DNA of 64,000 bases from Agapanthus africanus (taxonomy: Eukaryota; Streptophyta; Magnoliopsida; Asparagales; Amaryllidaceae): positions 456,173,096 to 456,237,095 of the forward strand of contig JASDDO010000026.1 in NCBI GenBank assembly GCA_030015575.1. The letters are read 5' to 3'. Shown here piece after piece: positions 23,036 through 33,750 of the stretch. The notes beneath the pieces are model-generated. The model ran no database searches and was not told where the DNA came from. It saw nothing but the letters and a program-made list of their open reading frames with translations. The position numbers and the translations under genes are program-made. Each line of letters opens with the position of its first letter. The stretch's first letter is position 1.

Positions 23036-23302
23036 ATGACTGGACTTAAGCTACTATTAGAGAAAAATAAGCTTACCGGATCGAACTATAAAGACTGGTT
23101 GAGAAACATTAGCATTGCTCTCACATATAATAAAGTATCATATGTCCTCACTGCCACAGCCCCGCCCAAACCAGGCCCTGAATCGTCTGTTGCGGATAGG
23201 GAGATCCGCAAAATGTAGGATATTGACTGTGCCACTGCCAAATGCCTCGCGCTTGTATCGATGGACAATACACATCAAAAGCAGCACGAGGAGATGGATG
23301 TT
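23036..23302 (+). pseudogene. gag fossil of copia A, first piece
   Basis: It begins MTGLKLLLEKNKLTGSNYKD with WLRNISIALTYNKVSYVL, the usual N-terminal helix region of copia gag (KLTG.NY..W...). It ends at the target duplication of the Athila-like insertion. Fossil, broken. Confidence 0.8.
23298..23302. repeat. TSD ATGTT (left) of Athila-like element
   Basis: ATGTT, repeated at 42862-42866 on the far side of the element. Confidence 0.93.
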
Positions 23303-24720
23303 TGATTTTTGTAGGTTTTTAACGATCAAAAATATTTACCGCAATCAAGAACGGCGTCGCATGAAGCTAGCCGGTGAATATGGGTCGGTCCACAGGGATG
23401 TGTAATTTTCCTAAGTGTTCTTACGAGCTGATTCCAATGGGTGTTTGGTCGTTTAATTTAATCTAAAAAAAAACTAAGTTGTACGATGGTCAAGAAACGG
23501 ATTAGGTCTAAGGTGAGTTTGATAAGATTAATATTCATACCTCTTTCAATGCCTTCAATTAAATCTTTTTAGAAGTTATAACAATTATTAGTAAAGGGGA
23601 TTAGGATGATTGGGAAGAAATGAAGTTTCTTCCTCTAGATCCTTGTCCGTCTTTTCCTACTAATTGCTCTAACCTTCATGGAAGTCATGCATGTCCGGTC
23701 CTTTATACTACGGTTTCACCGTTACCTCGTGGGTAGGGTGCCGTAGGGAGCGGATCATGCATGCGTGCATGAAGTTCTAGTTATTACAAATTATTGGGCG
23801 TGAAAGAGATGAGAGATATTCATCTCTCAATCTCTCCCTTGTTCCTAACCCTAACAAGCGAGGAAATTACTCGCTCATCATGGGATCTATTAAAAACACC
23901 ATTTTAAGATTACTTACCTACTGCAGTTTAAAAGATTTTACACTAGATTACTGGGGCAAAGGAATGATTTATCTAAAGCAAGAATTAAATTAGAAAGGTA
24001 GGGCAAAGAATGAATTAATCTAGGGCAAGGAATTAATAAACTAAGGCAGAAAATTAAAAAGTACTTACAAGAAATGATGCTCTTAATCTTCCAAAGAATC
24101 TGAATTTTATTTATTGAAAAGAGGCATCCCTATTACAATATTTTGATTACAATTTTATAGGGAAATAGGGAAATTTAGGGTTACGGGATTCACACATATG
24201 CGATTACAAAAATACACCCGAAAAATCCTAACAAAGTCACCGACGCACCGCCACCAAAAATCTGCACCGACACGTGCATCAGGAGGGCACGGAACCGCGG
24301 CATAAGTGGGGGTAGGGCCGCGGTTCCGCGGCCCTTTGGTGAGAACACTGTGTCAATTTTTGTGGGCTGCTTCTTTGATGTTTGGGCTTTTTATTTTTGT
24401 AGTTTTTTTCTCCATTTGGCTTCTGGGTCTTCTCCAGATCTTTAGTGAAAACTTGTAATGGTCTTTTAACCGTTCACTTTGACATTTTGGACCATGCGTT
24501 GCCTTGTACCTTTGTGAGTTGTTCTACGTCTAGGCTTGACGAGGATCCTTCTACTTATTGGTCAAAAATCCCGCTTTTGTATCATCTTTTGTCTTTTTCA
24601 CTGTTTTCACTCCAAAAACCTGTATCCTGTAATATGTAGCAGACATGCGTCAAAAGCACCTGTTTATTTATAAAACGCATAAGAATGGGGAATATAAAAT
24701 GCAATATTATGATATGAGCA
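23303..24720 (-). repeat. 3' LTR of Athila-like element
   Basis: On the plus strand TGATTTTTGTAGG to GATATGAGCA. It carries a CGGAACCGCGG and GGCCGCGGTTCCGCGGCC palindrome block at 24290-24333. Confidence 0.9.
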
Positions 24721-24722
24721 AA

Positions 24723-24736
24723 TACCCCCAAACTTA
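24723..24736 (-). other. polypurine tract of Athila-like element
   Basis: On the minus strand TAAGTTTGGGGGTA, three bases before the LTR. The same 14 bases recur at 36649-36662. Confidence 0.8.
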
Positions 24737-25356
24737 TCTTTTGCTCGTCCTCGAGCAAACTTATTATTTCATTCTCGATAAAACCTAACCGCACTTTCGC
24801 AGGGAATCGCGATTGCACTGAGCTCGTGCAACAAGCCGTTAAACCTCTAGGTGTCCCTAGTAGGAGGAGTGTTGTCTCATGAGGGTTTTCAGCGGATACT
24901 ACCCACAAAATCCTATCAATTTGGCTTTCGACTTTTATTCTCCAATTAGGTTTTCTAACAAGGAACTCTATTATCTTCGACTCGTAAATTATCCACCTAT
25001 ATTCTTCACACTTCCTTATCATCTAACTTAAGATTATATATGTTCTATAGAATCACTCAGCTTTCGGCATTTCTTAAGTTTTCCTTTTAGGGTTCCATCT
25101 CCACTTAGGAATTTTTCTATCAACTCTACTAAAGATACAAGTTCTATTCTTCATTCCTTTCTCTTATCTCAACTCTAATCATATATCTCCACGTGTGTGT
25201 ATAAATCAACCCTACACTTGGAAATTCAAATCAAGCAATCATACCCTTGTCCGTTGTCCAAAGCACTAATTAACTGGTGAATTCTTAATGAAATTTTGCT
25301 TACACATCCTTCATGCGACTGTTAATACTTCTTGAGGTACCAACAACCGATTACAA
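24737..25356 (-). other. 3' untranslated part of Athila-like element
   Basis: About 620 bp between the polypurine tract and the copia B insertion. An open frame on the minus strand (24582-25022) runs into the LTR and shows no family I know. No gene is called. Confidence 0.5.
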
Positions 25357-25361
25357 GATAT
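25357..25361. repeat. TSD GATAT (left) of copia B
   Basis: GATAT, repeated at 35978-35982. Confidence 0.93.
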
Positions 25362-27572
25362 TGTTAGTTATATGTATACCCTAGAGGCCATTACTATACA
25401 TAGGATGTATATTGTAGTGGATGCTTGGACATATATAGGGAGGACTTTCTTGCTCGACATGATAGTATGCTATTTGGTTGCTCTTTATCTTAACGTGTAC
25501 ACTGATTGTCTCTCTGTTACATGTTGGTAAAGCCCTTAGGATGTGTACTTGACTACCTGGACTATGATGCGGATCATACTAGTGGGGACATGGTAGTCCA
25601 TAAGTACATCCTTCAAGGTCCCTAGTCGTGGGTGTATCGAGACGGGGCATCGATATACCAGTGTAGACTAGCGTATACCTTCTCGACCCATACAGATGGG
25701 CGATGGATGATCCCATATCCATTGGTGTTTGACATCAGAGATCATATACGGGTGCTCAGTGGAGACTGGGTACACTGGACGGACTCGCCGAGAACTCCCA
25801 GATGGTATTATACATCACGTCAGATGGCAGTTCTCTGGTGACACTGGTACAGGTTAGTCTGTGGACCCGAGATCGTCATAGAGTCTTGTGTGATTCCCAC
25901 TGTGCTTTGATTTCCACCTTTCCACGTCCAAGAGGGCATGCAAAACGGTGGTTTTTGGGTACAATCCCGAATCACATGGAGGCAATGAGCGATAGGAGGG
26001 GATTCGTCTCTCCCGGTATAGGGAGTTGATGTTGCGCTGTGTTCGATTAGCTATAACCGGAAATCCCTGGCCAGGGTTGCTAAGATTTACTGGTAAGTGT
26101 TACCAGTAGTTTCTCGAACTGTTATAGACCTCATATCGACACGACTTATCGAGCTATTGGGGTCTGACGTTTACCACCCCTAGGCAAGATATGCGACATA
26201 TCAGACGAACAGACCGGACTGTACGGTAAGTGTTACTGGTTGGATTCACAGGAGTGTGAGCGCGCTTGCTCATTGATCTTCTAATCGCTCAATACCCGGG
26301 TGGCCGTTATGTTTAGCAGACCGCTTACGGCTTGTGGGTGTTTGATATGATCATCACCTGCTGCCGGCGTATTGACGAGTCTTTAGAGTCCTACACAGAG
26401 GTTTCCTGGCTCAAGCGAAACGAAATAGGAGCGCATATGAGATATGTGTGGGACCGAGAATAATACCAGTATGTGATACTGTATTCTATTCTCGCGATTT
26501 GTATCATTGGTCGGTTATATGTGATATAGCCGGGTTACCGAATCAAATGTTGATTCGATACATTGATACACTTGATATTAGTCGGTTATATGCAGTATGA
26601 CCGGATCATTGAATCAAGTGTTGATTTAATGATTTAATGTATAATTATATATTTGATATATTATTTTACATTAACTAGTATTGGTTCACCTAAGATTATT
26701 TTCTCACTTGAATGTGCACATTGTATATATGATATATGTTTGTGCACTAGTTTGTATCATGTTTGATGATACATGCAAACTTGGGTGTGTATGATTAAAC
26801 CATGATTAGGTTAATGGTTAGGGTTTGATTTACTTATTTATTTATTCTTTTCATTTATTTTTGGGGCAAGAAGTAAAATGGTGATTCTTTTGTTTTTACT
26901 TGAAGCTTTGATAAGCTTTGACCATTTTGTCTCTTTCCTTAACCCTAACCATTTACTTAACCCTAGTTTATTCTCTACACTTGTTTACTCACCCATGGTT
27001 GCTAAATGATAACTATCACTTCATTTTCTTTTTGGAAAATTATTATTATCATTCCTTTTTCTTCTTCTTCATCTTCTTCCTCAAGTGAAGAAAAGAAAAA
27101 GCTTTCTAGAAAAATGTCAAGTGATGAAATCAAGTGAGAAATCCAAATCCAAAGTGAACCCACTTCCTATTTCTTCATCCTCTACCACTTGCCATGTAGT
27201 ATAGGGTGTTTTCTTCACAAGTTTCATGACTTGGTGAAGATGGAGCTCGAGTTAGAGTCGTCTCGACGTAGATCATCTTCGGCATCAAAGTCAACGACCT
27301 AGCCCGATCTTTTCTCCGATGAAACCACCGCGAGAGTCCAGGATTCCTATGGTTGCAGCGGAGGGACGTCATCACGGAGCCAAGGAAGTGGAGGACCGGA
27401 TCTACAAAGGTTGTATTTCCATTCACTTTAGAGTAAAGTTGTTTGTTCGCATTTGTTTTCGCCTAATCTCTAGTTAACGATCTAGCATTAGGGTTTCTCG
27501 GCACAAGAAAAATTTGATTTTGGCATGGTTGATGCCTTGTGGAACCTCTTGAGTGTGCCTAGGAACCATACA
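25362..27572 (+). repeat. 5' LTR of copia B
   Basis: TGTTAGTTAT to CCATACA. Carries CCCTGGCCAGGG (26065-26076) and hairpin CTGGTAA-GTG-TTACCAG (26090-26106). Confidence 0.93.
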
Positions 27573-27573
27573 G

Positions 27574-27585
27574 TGGTATCAGAGC
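27574..27585 (+). other. primer binding site of copia B
   Basis: TGGTATCAGAGC one base after the LTR. The same motif recurs at 27791-27802 in the leader, where it reads TGGTATCAGAGCCTAG as in the site of copia C. This may be a duplicated start of the leader. Confidence 0.88.
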
Positions 27586-29916
27586 TACTAGAAATTGGAT
27601 GTCGACCTATGGGGGGTTCTCACTGTGTGACAGTGTGGCGAAGCATAGGCTCTTACCCCCAGGGTGTCCCGAGACCGGAAGGTGTTCCGGCGGGTTGTAG
27701 TCTCGCGAGGGGGCATGCGTAAAAAGTAGCGGCTGAGGGACCCGTTGGTGCCACGGCGACTCCATTGGATGGGGTGGCTGCCTGACCTACAGTGGTATCA
27801 GAGCCTAGTTAGAGCCTTAGGCGATGAGTAGACGAAGTTAGAAATCCGATCGAACCCGAAACCCTAATCAAAAACCACTCTCTGGACTTTTTCTGAAAAA
27901 GTGGATTTTTCCAAATTAAAAATATGCAGAAAACTAAGCAGGGTTTTATATGAATTACTGTGCAAAACGGGGTCCTAACTCCGTCAAACTGCCGCGGAAC
28001 CGCGGCCGTACCCCACGTGGCGCGGCGGTTCCGCGGCCATACTGTTGCTTCTTTGACCACACTTTGCACAGTAATGTTTATATTTGACTCCTTTGTTTTC
28101 TGGGTAATTTTAATCTTTACTCAAGAGTTGAGTATTCTGGGTTGTATTGGGAGTTCGTAGATTCGATCGGATTCTCAAATTTTGTCTATGTGTTTTTCCG
28201 GATAATTTTAGAATATGTTAAAAAGTTTGACCGGATATAAATACCCAATTTTTCCCCTACCGGGAAATTTCCAATTGTTGGATTTTTCCGTAGTTCAATG
28301 ACGTTCTAAGTAGTGCAAGTAACGCGATGGTCCCTCTAGAAGACAACAAACCTTAACTCGATTATGTGACCGTCTTGAACTGCCCTTTGAACCTTAGGGT
28401 TTGGGGCAATACGGCGTGCCACATGTGAGGCGTTGGTTTGGCCCTTCTACGGCTGGACCGTTGGTACTGAGGCATGAAGTGAATGTTTTTAAACCTATTT
28501 CATGTGTTGATCTGTTTCGGGAAAACTTGGGTGTTTGATTTTTCGATCGGAAAGTTTAACATTTTCTATTTATCTGGAATGTGATACAATAATTGGAATT
28601 CACAAGTAGTTATGAGATAACTGAATGAATGTTATAAATCTAGCGGTTTAGTCTCACTTGATCGGTTGCCACGGAATTTTGATGTGATCAAAAATCCGTC
28701 GCAATCACGTAGTGTACGCGGATACTCGCCGGGTAAACTTAATAGACAGCCACACCCCATAGCCCCGACCAAGTGACTGTAGGAGAACCCCGTCACCGAA
28801 AGCATCCGTTCGGGTGCTCGCGGTAGCGGTGTTCCGCCTTGGTGCACTTCGTCGACGGTATTGGGGGTGCAGCCGTCTACTAAAGTTTGCGACGAGCATT
28901 CGATCAAAATGTCGGGAATCCTGTTGAATTGCCCGACTTGATATTGAAAAGTGTTTTCGATAATGAGACTAAAATGCGCGGTTTATAATCGTTAGGCATG
29001 CGATGTCTACGGAATTCATTTGTTTAGGCATGCGATGTCTAAGAAGGTTGCGGATTCCATCTGTTGTAGTTTTACACTTTCTTTTCTGTGACCGTAAGTG
29101 TAATATGTGATATCGCCGGTTTCGTTGCTATATGTCAATGACAATTGGGATACGCATGTTTACTTACGTTGATGACATGTGATGTTATGTGTTGCTGGAT
29201 ATGTTATATTGGATCGTCGTGTTTGAATAGCCGGGTTTTTTTTATGTGAGATGAGTGTTTTTCATTTTCATTCATGTAAAAACTTGTATGTAATATTCTT
29301 TTATTGGGGCACTTCCAGGTAGCGGAAGATGTCGCCTTTTGTATATTATTACTTTTCCGCACTAGGATAGACCCAAGGAGGAGGGCACAAGTAACCGGGT
29401 TCTGGAGTCCAGTAGGAGATCAACTCAAGGAGTCGAGTCCGGGTCTCCTAACTCTAGAATTGGTAGGGTTGCTTGCCGCTCTCGTAGGGGTCTAGGGGTG
29501 TGCGTTTGGCTATTCATCGCGACCGTGGAATCCGTGTTTTATACCGGCTCGTATTGAAAACACGGACGTCCTAGTATATCCAATGTTTCATATAATTCTT
29601 CTGCTGCGTTATCTGTGATGTGATCATTTGATATGTTGTGATAGATACAGTATATAGTATATAAGATATATTATATAGACATTACTTATGTTTTACACCC
29701 GCGCTAGCCCTGCCCCGCTCTGTCGTTAGTTACCTAACCTAACGGTGCACGAGGGGACATCGAGGCGAATGCGGATGGCATAAGTGTACGTCATATTTAT
29801 CTGTGATGTTTAGGTGCTTAAATGATGGGACTTCATTAATATGATTAATGAAAGTAAAAGAAACCTAAAGATGTTGTGGAATCGAATTTCAAAAATAAAA
29901 CAGGTAGCTACAGTTC

Positions 29917-30156
29917 TTGCTTTGCACAGCGGTATATATGATATATCCTGCACCTTATTCGATGAGGAAAGGGCCGACGATCCCTTCACCGGGAGTGACC
30001 CCTTTAGCAATAACTGGCAGATGCTACACACTTGGTTTGTCTTTTGATTGCTTCTATAGTTTCTGCTTTGCACAGTGATATATATGATATATCCCGCACC
30101 TCATTCGACGAGGAAAGGGCCGACGATCCCTTTACCAGGAGTGACCCCTTTAGCAA
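29917..30156 (+). repeat. two copies of a 93-bp unit in leader B
   Basis: A unit from TGCTTTGCACAG to GTGACCCCTTTAGCAA occurs at about 29917-30010 and 30064-30156, 147 bp apart. Leader C has the same pair (about 63171-63264 and 63318-63409). Leader A lacks it. It lies inside the bracket stem. Confidence 0.8.
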
Positions 30157-30294
30157 AACAAGAAAAGCCTAAAAAACACTCCATTTCAAAATCATTTGAT
30201 TCTACAACGATATCAAGTTCATTACGCAATAGGTTTTCAGAAAAATCTATCGTAGCCCTCCGTCATTTCAGATAAGTACTACTTAGTATTCGTG

Positions 30295-30506
30295 CTGCGG
30301 TAGTTTGGCATTCGTCAAGGCGTAGTGTACGGTAGCTAACTAGTATTTATCTGCTTATGCATATGATGCAGATTGGATTAGGGTATTCGTACGGCGTTAT
30401 TTGGCATTCGTCAAGGGTCGTGCGGGTGGGTTTAATTCAATCAAGAAATTTACGGGTTGAACTTGACTAGTGGACTATGGGTTGTTTGGCATCGTCAAGG
30501 TCATAG
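30295..30506 (+). other. triple stem-loop array in leader B
   Basis: Apical hairpins TTGGCATTCGTCAA at 30305-30318 and 30401-30414, and TTGGCATCGTCAA at 30486-30498. Outer arms: CTGCG/CGTAG (30295-30299, 30321-30325), CGTACG/CGTGCG (30388-30393, 30419-30424), CTATG/CATAG (30475-30479, 30502-30506). Confidence 0.75.
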
Positions 30507-30721
30507 AACGCTAGGGGTAAAATATTATCGGGAATTTCAAGTGTTGAAATTTGCAATGAGATTGCATACCTTCTATGAGATAGTTGGATCCCGATACCCG
30601 TTGTGAGTAATTGTTACTCCTGGGAGAGTTTTACACATTACAATTAGCCGATCAAGTAGGTGTCTAGAAAGGTGTCAACAGGGTTACGCCTCTGGGAAAA
30701 CGAGGTTTACTGTAATTAGGT

Positions 30722-30737
30722 CCGTGCGAAAGCACGG
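30722..30737 (+). other. GAAA-tetraloop hairpin in leader B
   Basis: CCGTGC-GAAA-GCACGG, a perfect six-pair stem with a GNRA-type loop. Confidence 0.75.
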
Positions 30738-31089
30738 GGAACAGCCCTCAAAGTACCGATACTGGCCTGGCTGAAAGATTGGCGAACTTGTAGAGTGTAA
30801 TTAATCCCGGCTAGCCTTTCCTTTTAGGGTTTGAAGGAAGATTTGATAAAAACAGTGGGAGCCATCCTGATTAGATAAAATAATAACCAATCTATTCTTG
30901 CAAGAGCGCACGCTGAGTGTTTTCTTCTCTCTCTCTCCAGGTAGCGACCATATCACGCCTTAATCAAGATAATAATACGGAATATTGACCGAACCCGCTT
31001 GTTATACTGAGCTGGGGAACGTTGGTCCCACTCCAACTTATAATTGTTATAAGACAGAGCAGGAAATTGGGGATTACCAGAATTCCCGT

Positions 31090-33720
31090 GCCGCCCAAAC
31101 GAAGAAAGTGCATACTGATGCATCATCTTCGGGTGTGTTCATTATACAGAACTGTTTCTCAGTATTCTTTACGTCCTGGATATGAGATACCGGATCAGGA
31201 TCCCGCATATGTAATTTGTTACATGGGCTATAGATAGGTAAAGAACTGAGAACGGGTGATAAGTTTCATGAGACAGAAAACGGGGCAAGTGTTGCAGCCA
31301 AGTCTGTTGGTCACTGTCACCCTGTATTACCAATACATTGATTCTGAACGAATGTTATTAGATACCGAACCTGATATACAAAATCATATCAGTCTCTTTA
31401 TTAGTAAAGAAAGGATATAATTTTGTATTGTTGGATAATGTTTTGAACATTTCCTATATCAAGAGTTGATCGGTTCAGGCACGTTATCTAAAAGCATTAA
31501 CGTTCTAAATCAAACTACAGTTCTTAGTATACAGAACACACACAAGAGGAAGAGTTCAGAAATGAACGAATTCTTCTTGAGGTATTGTAGACTAGGTCAT
31601 ATCAATGCAACCCGACTAGCTGAAATTACATATAGATGCATATTTAAATCAGTTTGAATTTACATCTTGTGAAACTTGCCAGTCATGTCACAAAGATAAG
31701 ATGACCATAGCTCCGTTTACTGGAAACAGAGAAAGAGTTAGTAAACTCTTGGGATTGATACATGTTGATGTATGTAAGGTCCCCCGTCTACACATGCCAG
31801 GACCGGTTTTTTGTACTTCATTACATTCTCTGATAATCTCTCAAGATTCAGACATATGTTCCTGTTGAAACACAAGTCCGAAACTTTTGAGATATTCACA
31901 GAATATAAGTTAGAAGTAGAGAACCAAAATACGGGTATAAGTATTATGTCCTTTGATGTGATCAAGGAGGAGAATACTTGAGCACGGAATTCTTGGACTT
32001 TTCTAAAGGAGAATGAGATTCTCTCTCAGCATTACTCCTCCGTATACACCACAGCACGTCAGTGTATCGGGGCGGAGCAATCACACCCTATATGATAAGG
32101 TGTGCTCTATGATGAGTACTACTGAGTAACCTATTTCCTTTTGGGAGTTATGCACTTGAGAAGCTGCATACCTATTGAATAGGGTTCAAATCAAATCAGT
32201 TGCCTACCACTCCATATGAGATATGTTATAGGAAGAGCCCATGTCTTAAGCTAGTTAAGATTTGGGGTTGACCGGCCTATGTCTAAAAGCAAAATCCGGA
32301 CAAGCTCGAGGCAAGGTCTGTAACGTAGAACTGGAAAGGTTCCAGCTATACAAACTACAGCAGATGATTTGATAAAACCAAAGGATTCAATAGTTACCAA
32401 TGAACCTCAGCCTCTCCGCCGATCTAGTAGGGTTCCTCACCCACCTGAGAGATACTTCGGTTTCTCTATGACAGTGGGAGCGAGGATTTCATCATGAGAT
32501 GATAACCCAACTAGTTTCGAGCTGGCCATCAGGAGTAAGACTCTATAAGAATGGCTGGATGCTTAGTGATCTGAGATGGAATCCTTATACACCAACAAAG
32601 TATGGACTTTGGTTGCCTTATCTGAAGGGTTAAATCCCCATCAGGAGCAAGTATATCTTGAGAAGATTACTTGGTGTAAATGGAAAAGTTGAGACTTTCA
32701 AAGCTAGACATGTTAAAGGTTTTCATCATCGACCAGGAGTGGATAATGATGAAACCTTTTTCAGTGGCTATGCTTAAGTCCATCCAGATCCTACTTGCCA
32801 CGGCTACATACCATGACTACGATATCTGGCGGTTGGGTGTCATGACAGCTTTTGTTAATGATGTTTTAGAAGAGAGAGTCTATAAGTACACAGTCAGAGG
32901 GCTTCGTAGACAGTGGGAGCAGCGGAAACGTGTACAAGATGCTTTATAGGATAAAGCAGGCATCGCGGAGTTGGAACGTCTGTTTTGATGTGTTAGTCAA
33001 AGAGTTTGACATCATCAAAATGGTAGATGAACCTTGTATAAACAAAAGGGTAGTAGGGAGTATGGTGGTGATCCTCGTAGAGTACGTGGATGACATACTC
33101 TTGATAAGAAAGGAGTTTCCTATGCTACTCTCGGTCAATCTCCGCTTGTCACAATGATTCTCCATATAGGGTCAAAGTGATACCTCCTAAATCCTGGGTT
33201 TTGGATCTATGAGATAGATCTAATTGGATGTTAGGATACTCACTAGTTGTAGAGAGATGGTATCAACCGATCTTGGGGAGAATCACTGGAAAGATTCCAG
33301 GGTGATAAGGACGACTGAATGTCAATCACAGGCATTGTCTTTACCCTCAGTAAAGGGACGGTATGTTGGAAGAGTTCCAAGCTAGATACCGTGGCTAACT
33401 AGACGATAAAGACTGGATACATCTCTACTTAAGATGCTACCAAAGAGGAAGTCTGGGTGTATATTTGTTCATGAGTTGAACTTAGTTCCTACCATTGTGA
33501 GACAATGGAGTTGTGGCTTATGACTAGGAACGCCCGTCCCATCAGTGATCCAGACATATTCTGAGGCAGTGTCACCTGATCATGGAGATGGTTGATTTCC
33601 AAGGAGATCGAGGTTAGGAGAGTAGACTCAGAGGACAACACGGCGGATCCACTCACAAAGGCCTTTTCCCAGAGAGAGACTATTATGGGATGGTTGGGTA
33701 TGAGATATTACAACCACTGC
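31090..33720 (+). pseudogene. decayed pol remnant of copia B
   Basis: Scattered blocks keep the copia order: a protease-like stretch near 31180, the integrase finger (LRYCRLGHINATRL) near 31580, an integrase core block, RT text (RIKQASRSWNVCFD, EYVDDILLIRK) near 32940-33120, and RNase H remnants to 33700. Fossil with many breaks (well over ten). Confidence 0.8.
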
Positions 33721-33738
33721 TATCAGATGGCCCTAGTG

Positions 33739-33750
33739 CAAGTGGGAGAT
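33739..33750 (+). other. polypurine tract of copia B
   Basis: CAAGTGGGAGAT directly before the 3' LTR. Confidence 0.85.

Larger units (their letters stand above)
27586..30980 (+). other. structured leader of copia B
   Basis: 3.4 kb aligning with leaders A and C. It holds a long hairpin with arms ATTACTGTGCAAA (27954-27966) and TTTGCACAGTAAT (28063-28075) around a CCGCGGAACCGCGG/CGGTTCCGCGG core. Further parts are stem TCCGTGTTTT/AAAACACGGA (29531-29566), hairpin TTCATTAAT/ATTAATGAA (29832-29852), bracket stem GTTGTGGAATC/GATTCTACAAC (29873-30208), the triple stem-loop array (30295-30506) and the GAAA hairpin (30722-30737). Open frames in it are short and not shared with the other leaders. 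Confidence 0.75.

Noticed and set aside
26935-26965. CCCTAACC-type text like telomere repeats
   Set aside because: Only isolated AACCCTAACC units inside LTRs of copia B; no array of the plant CCCTAAA repeat.
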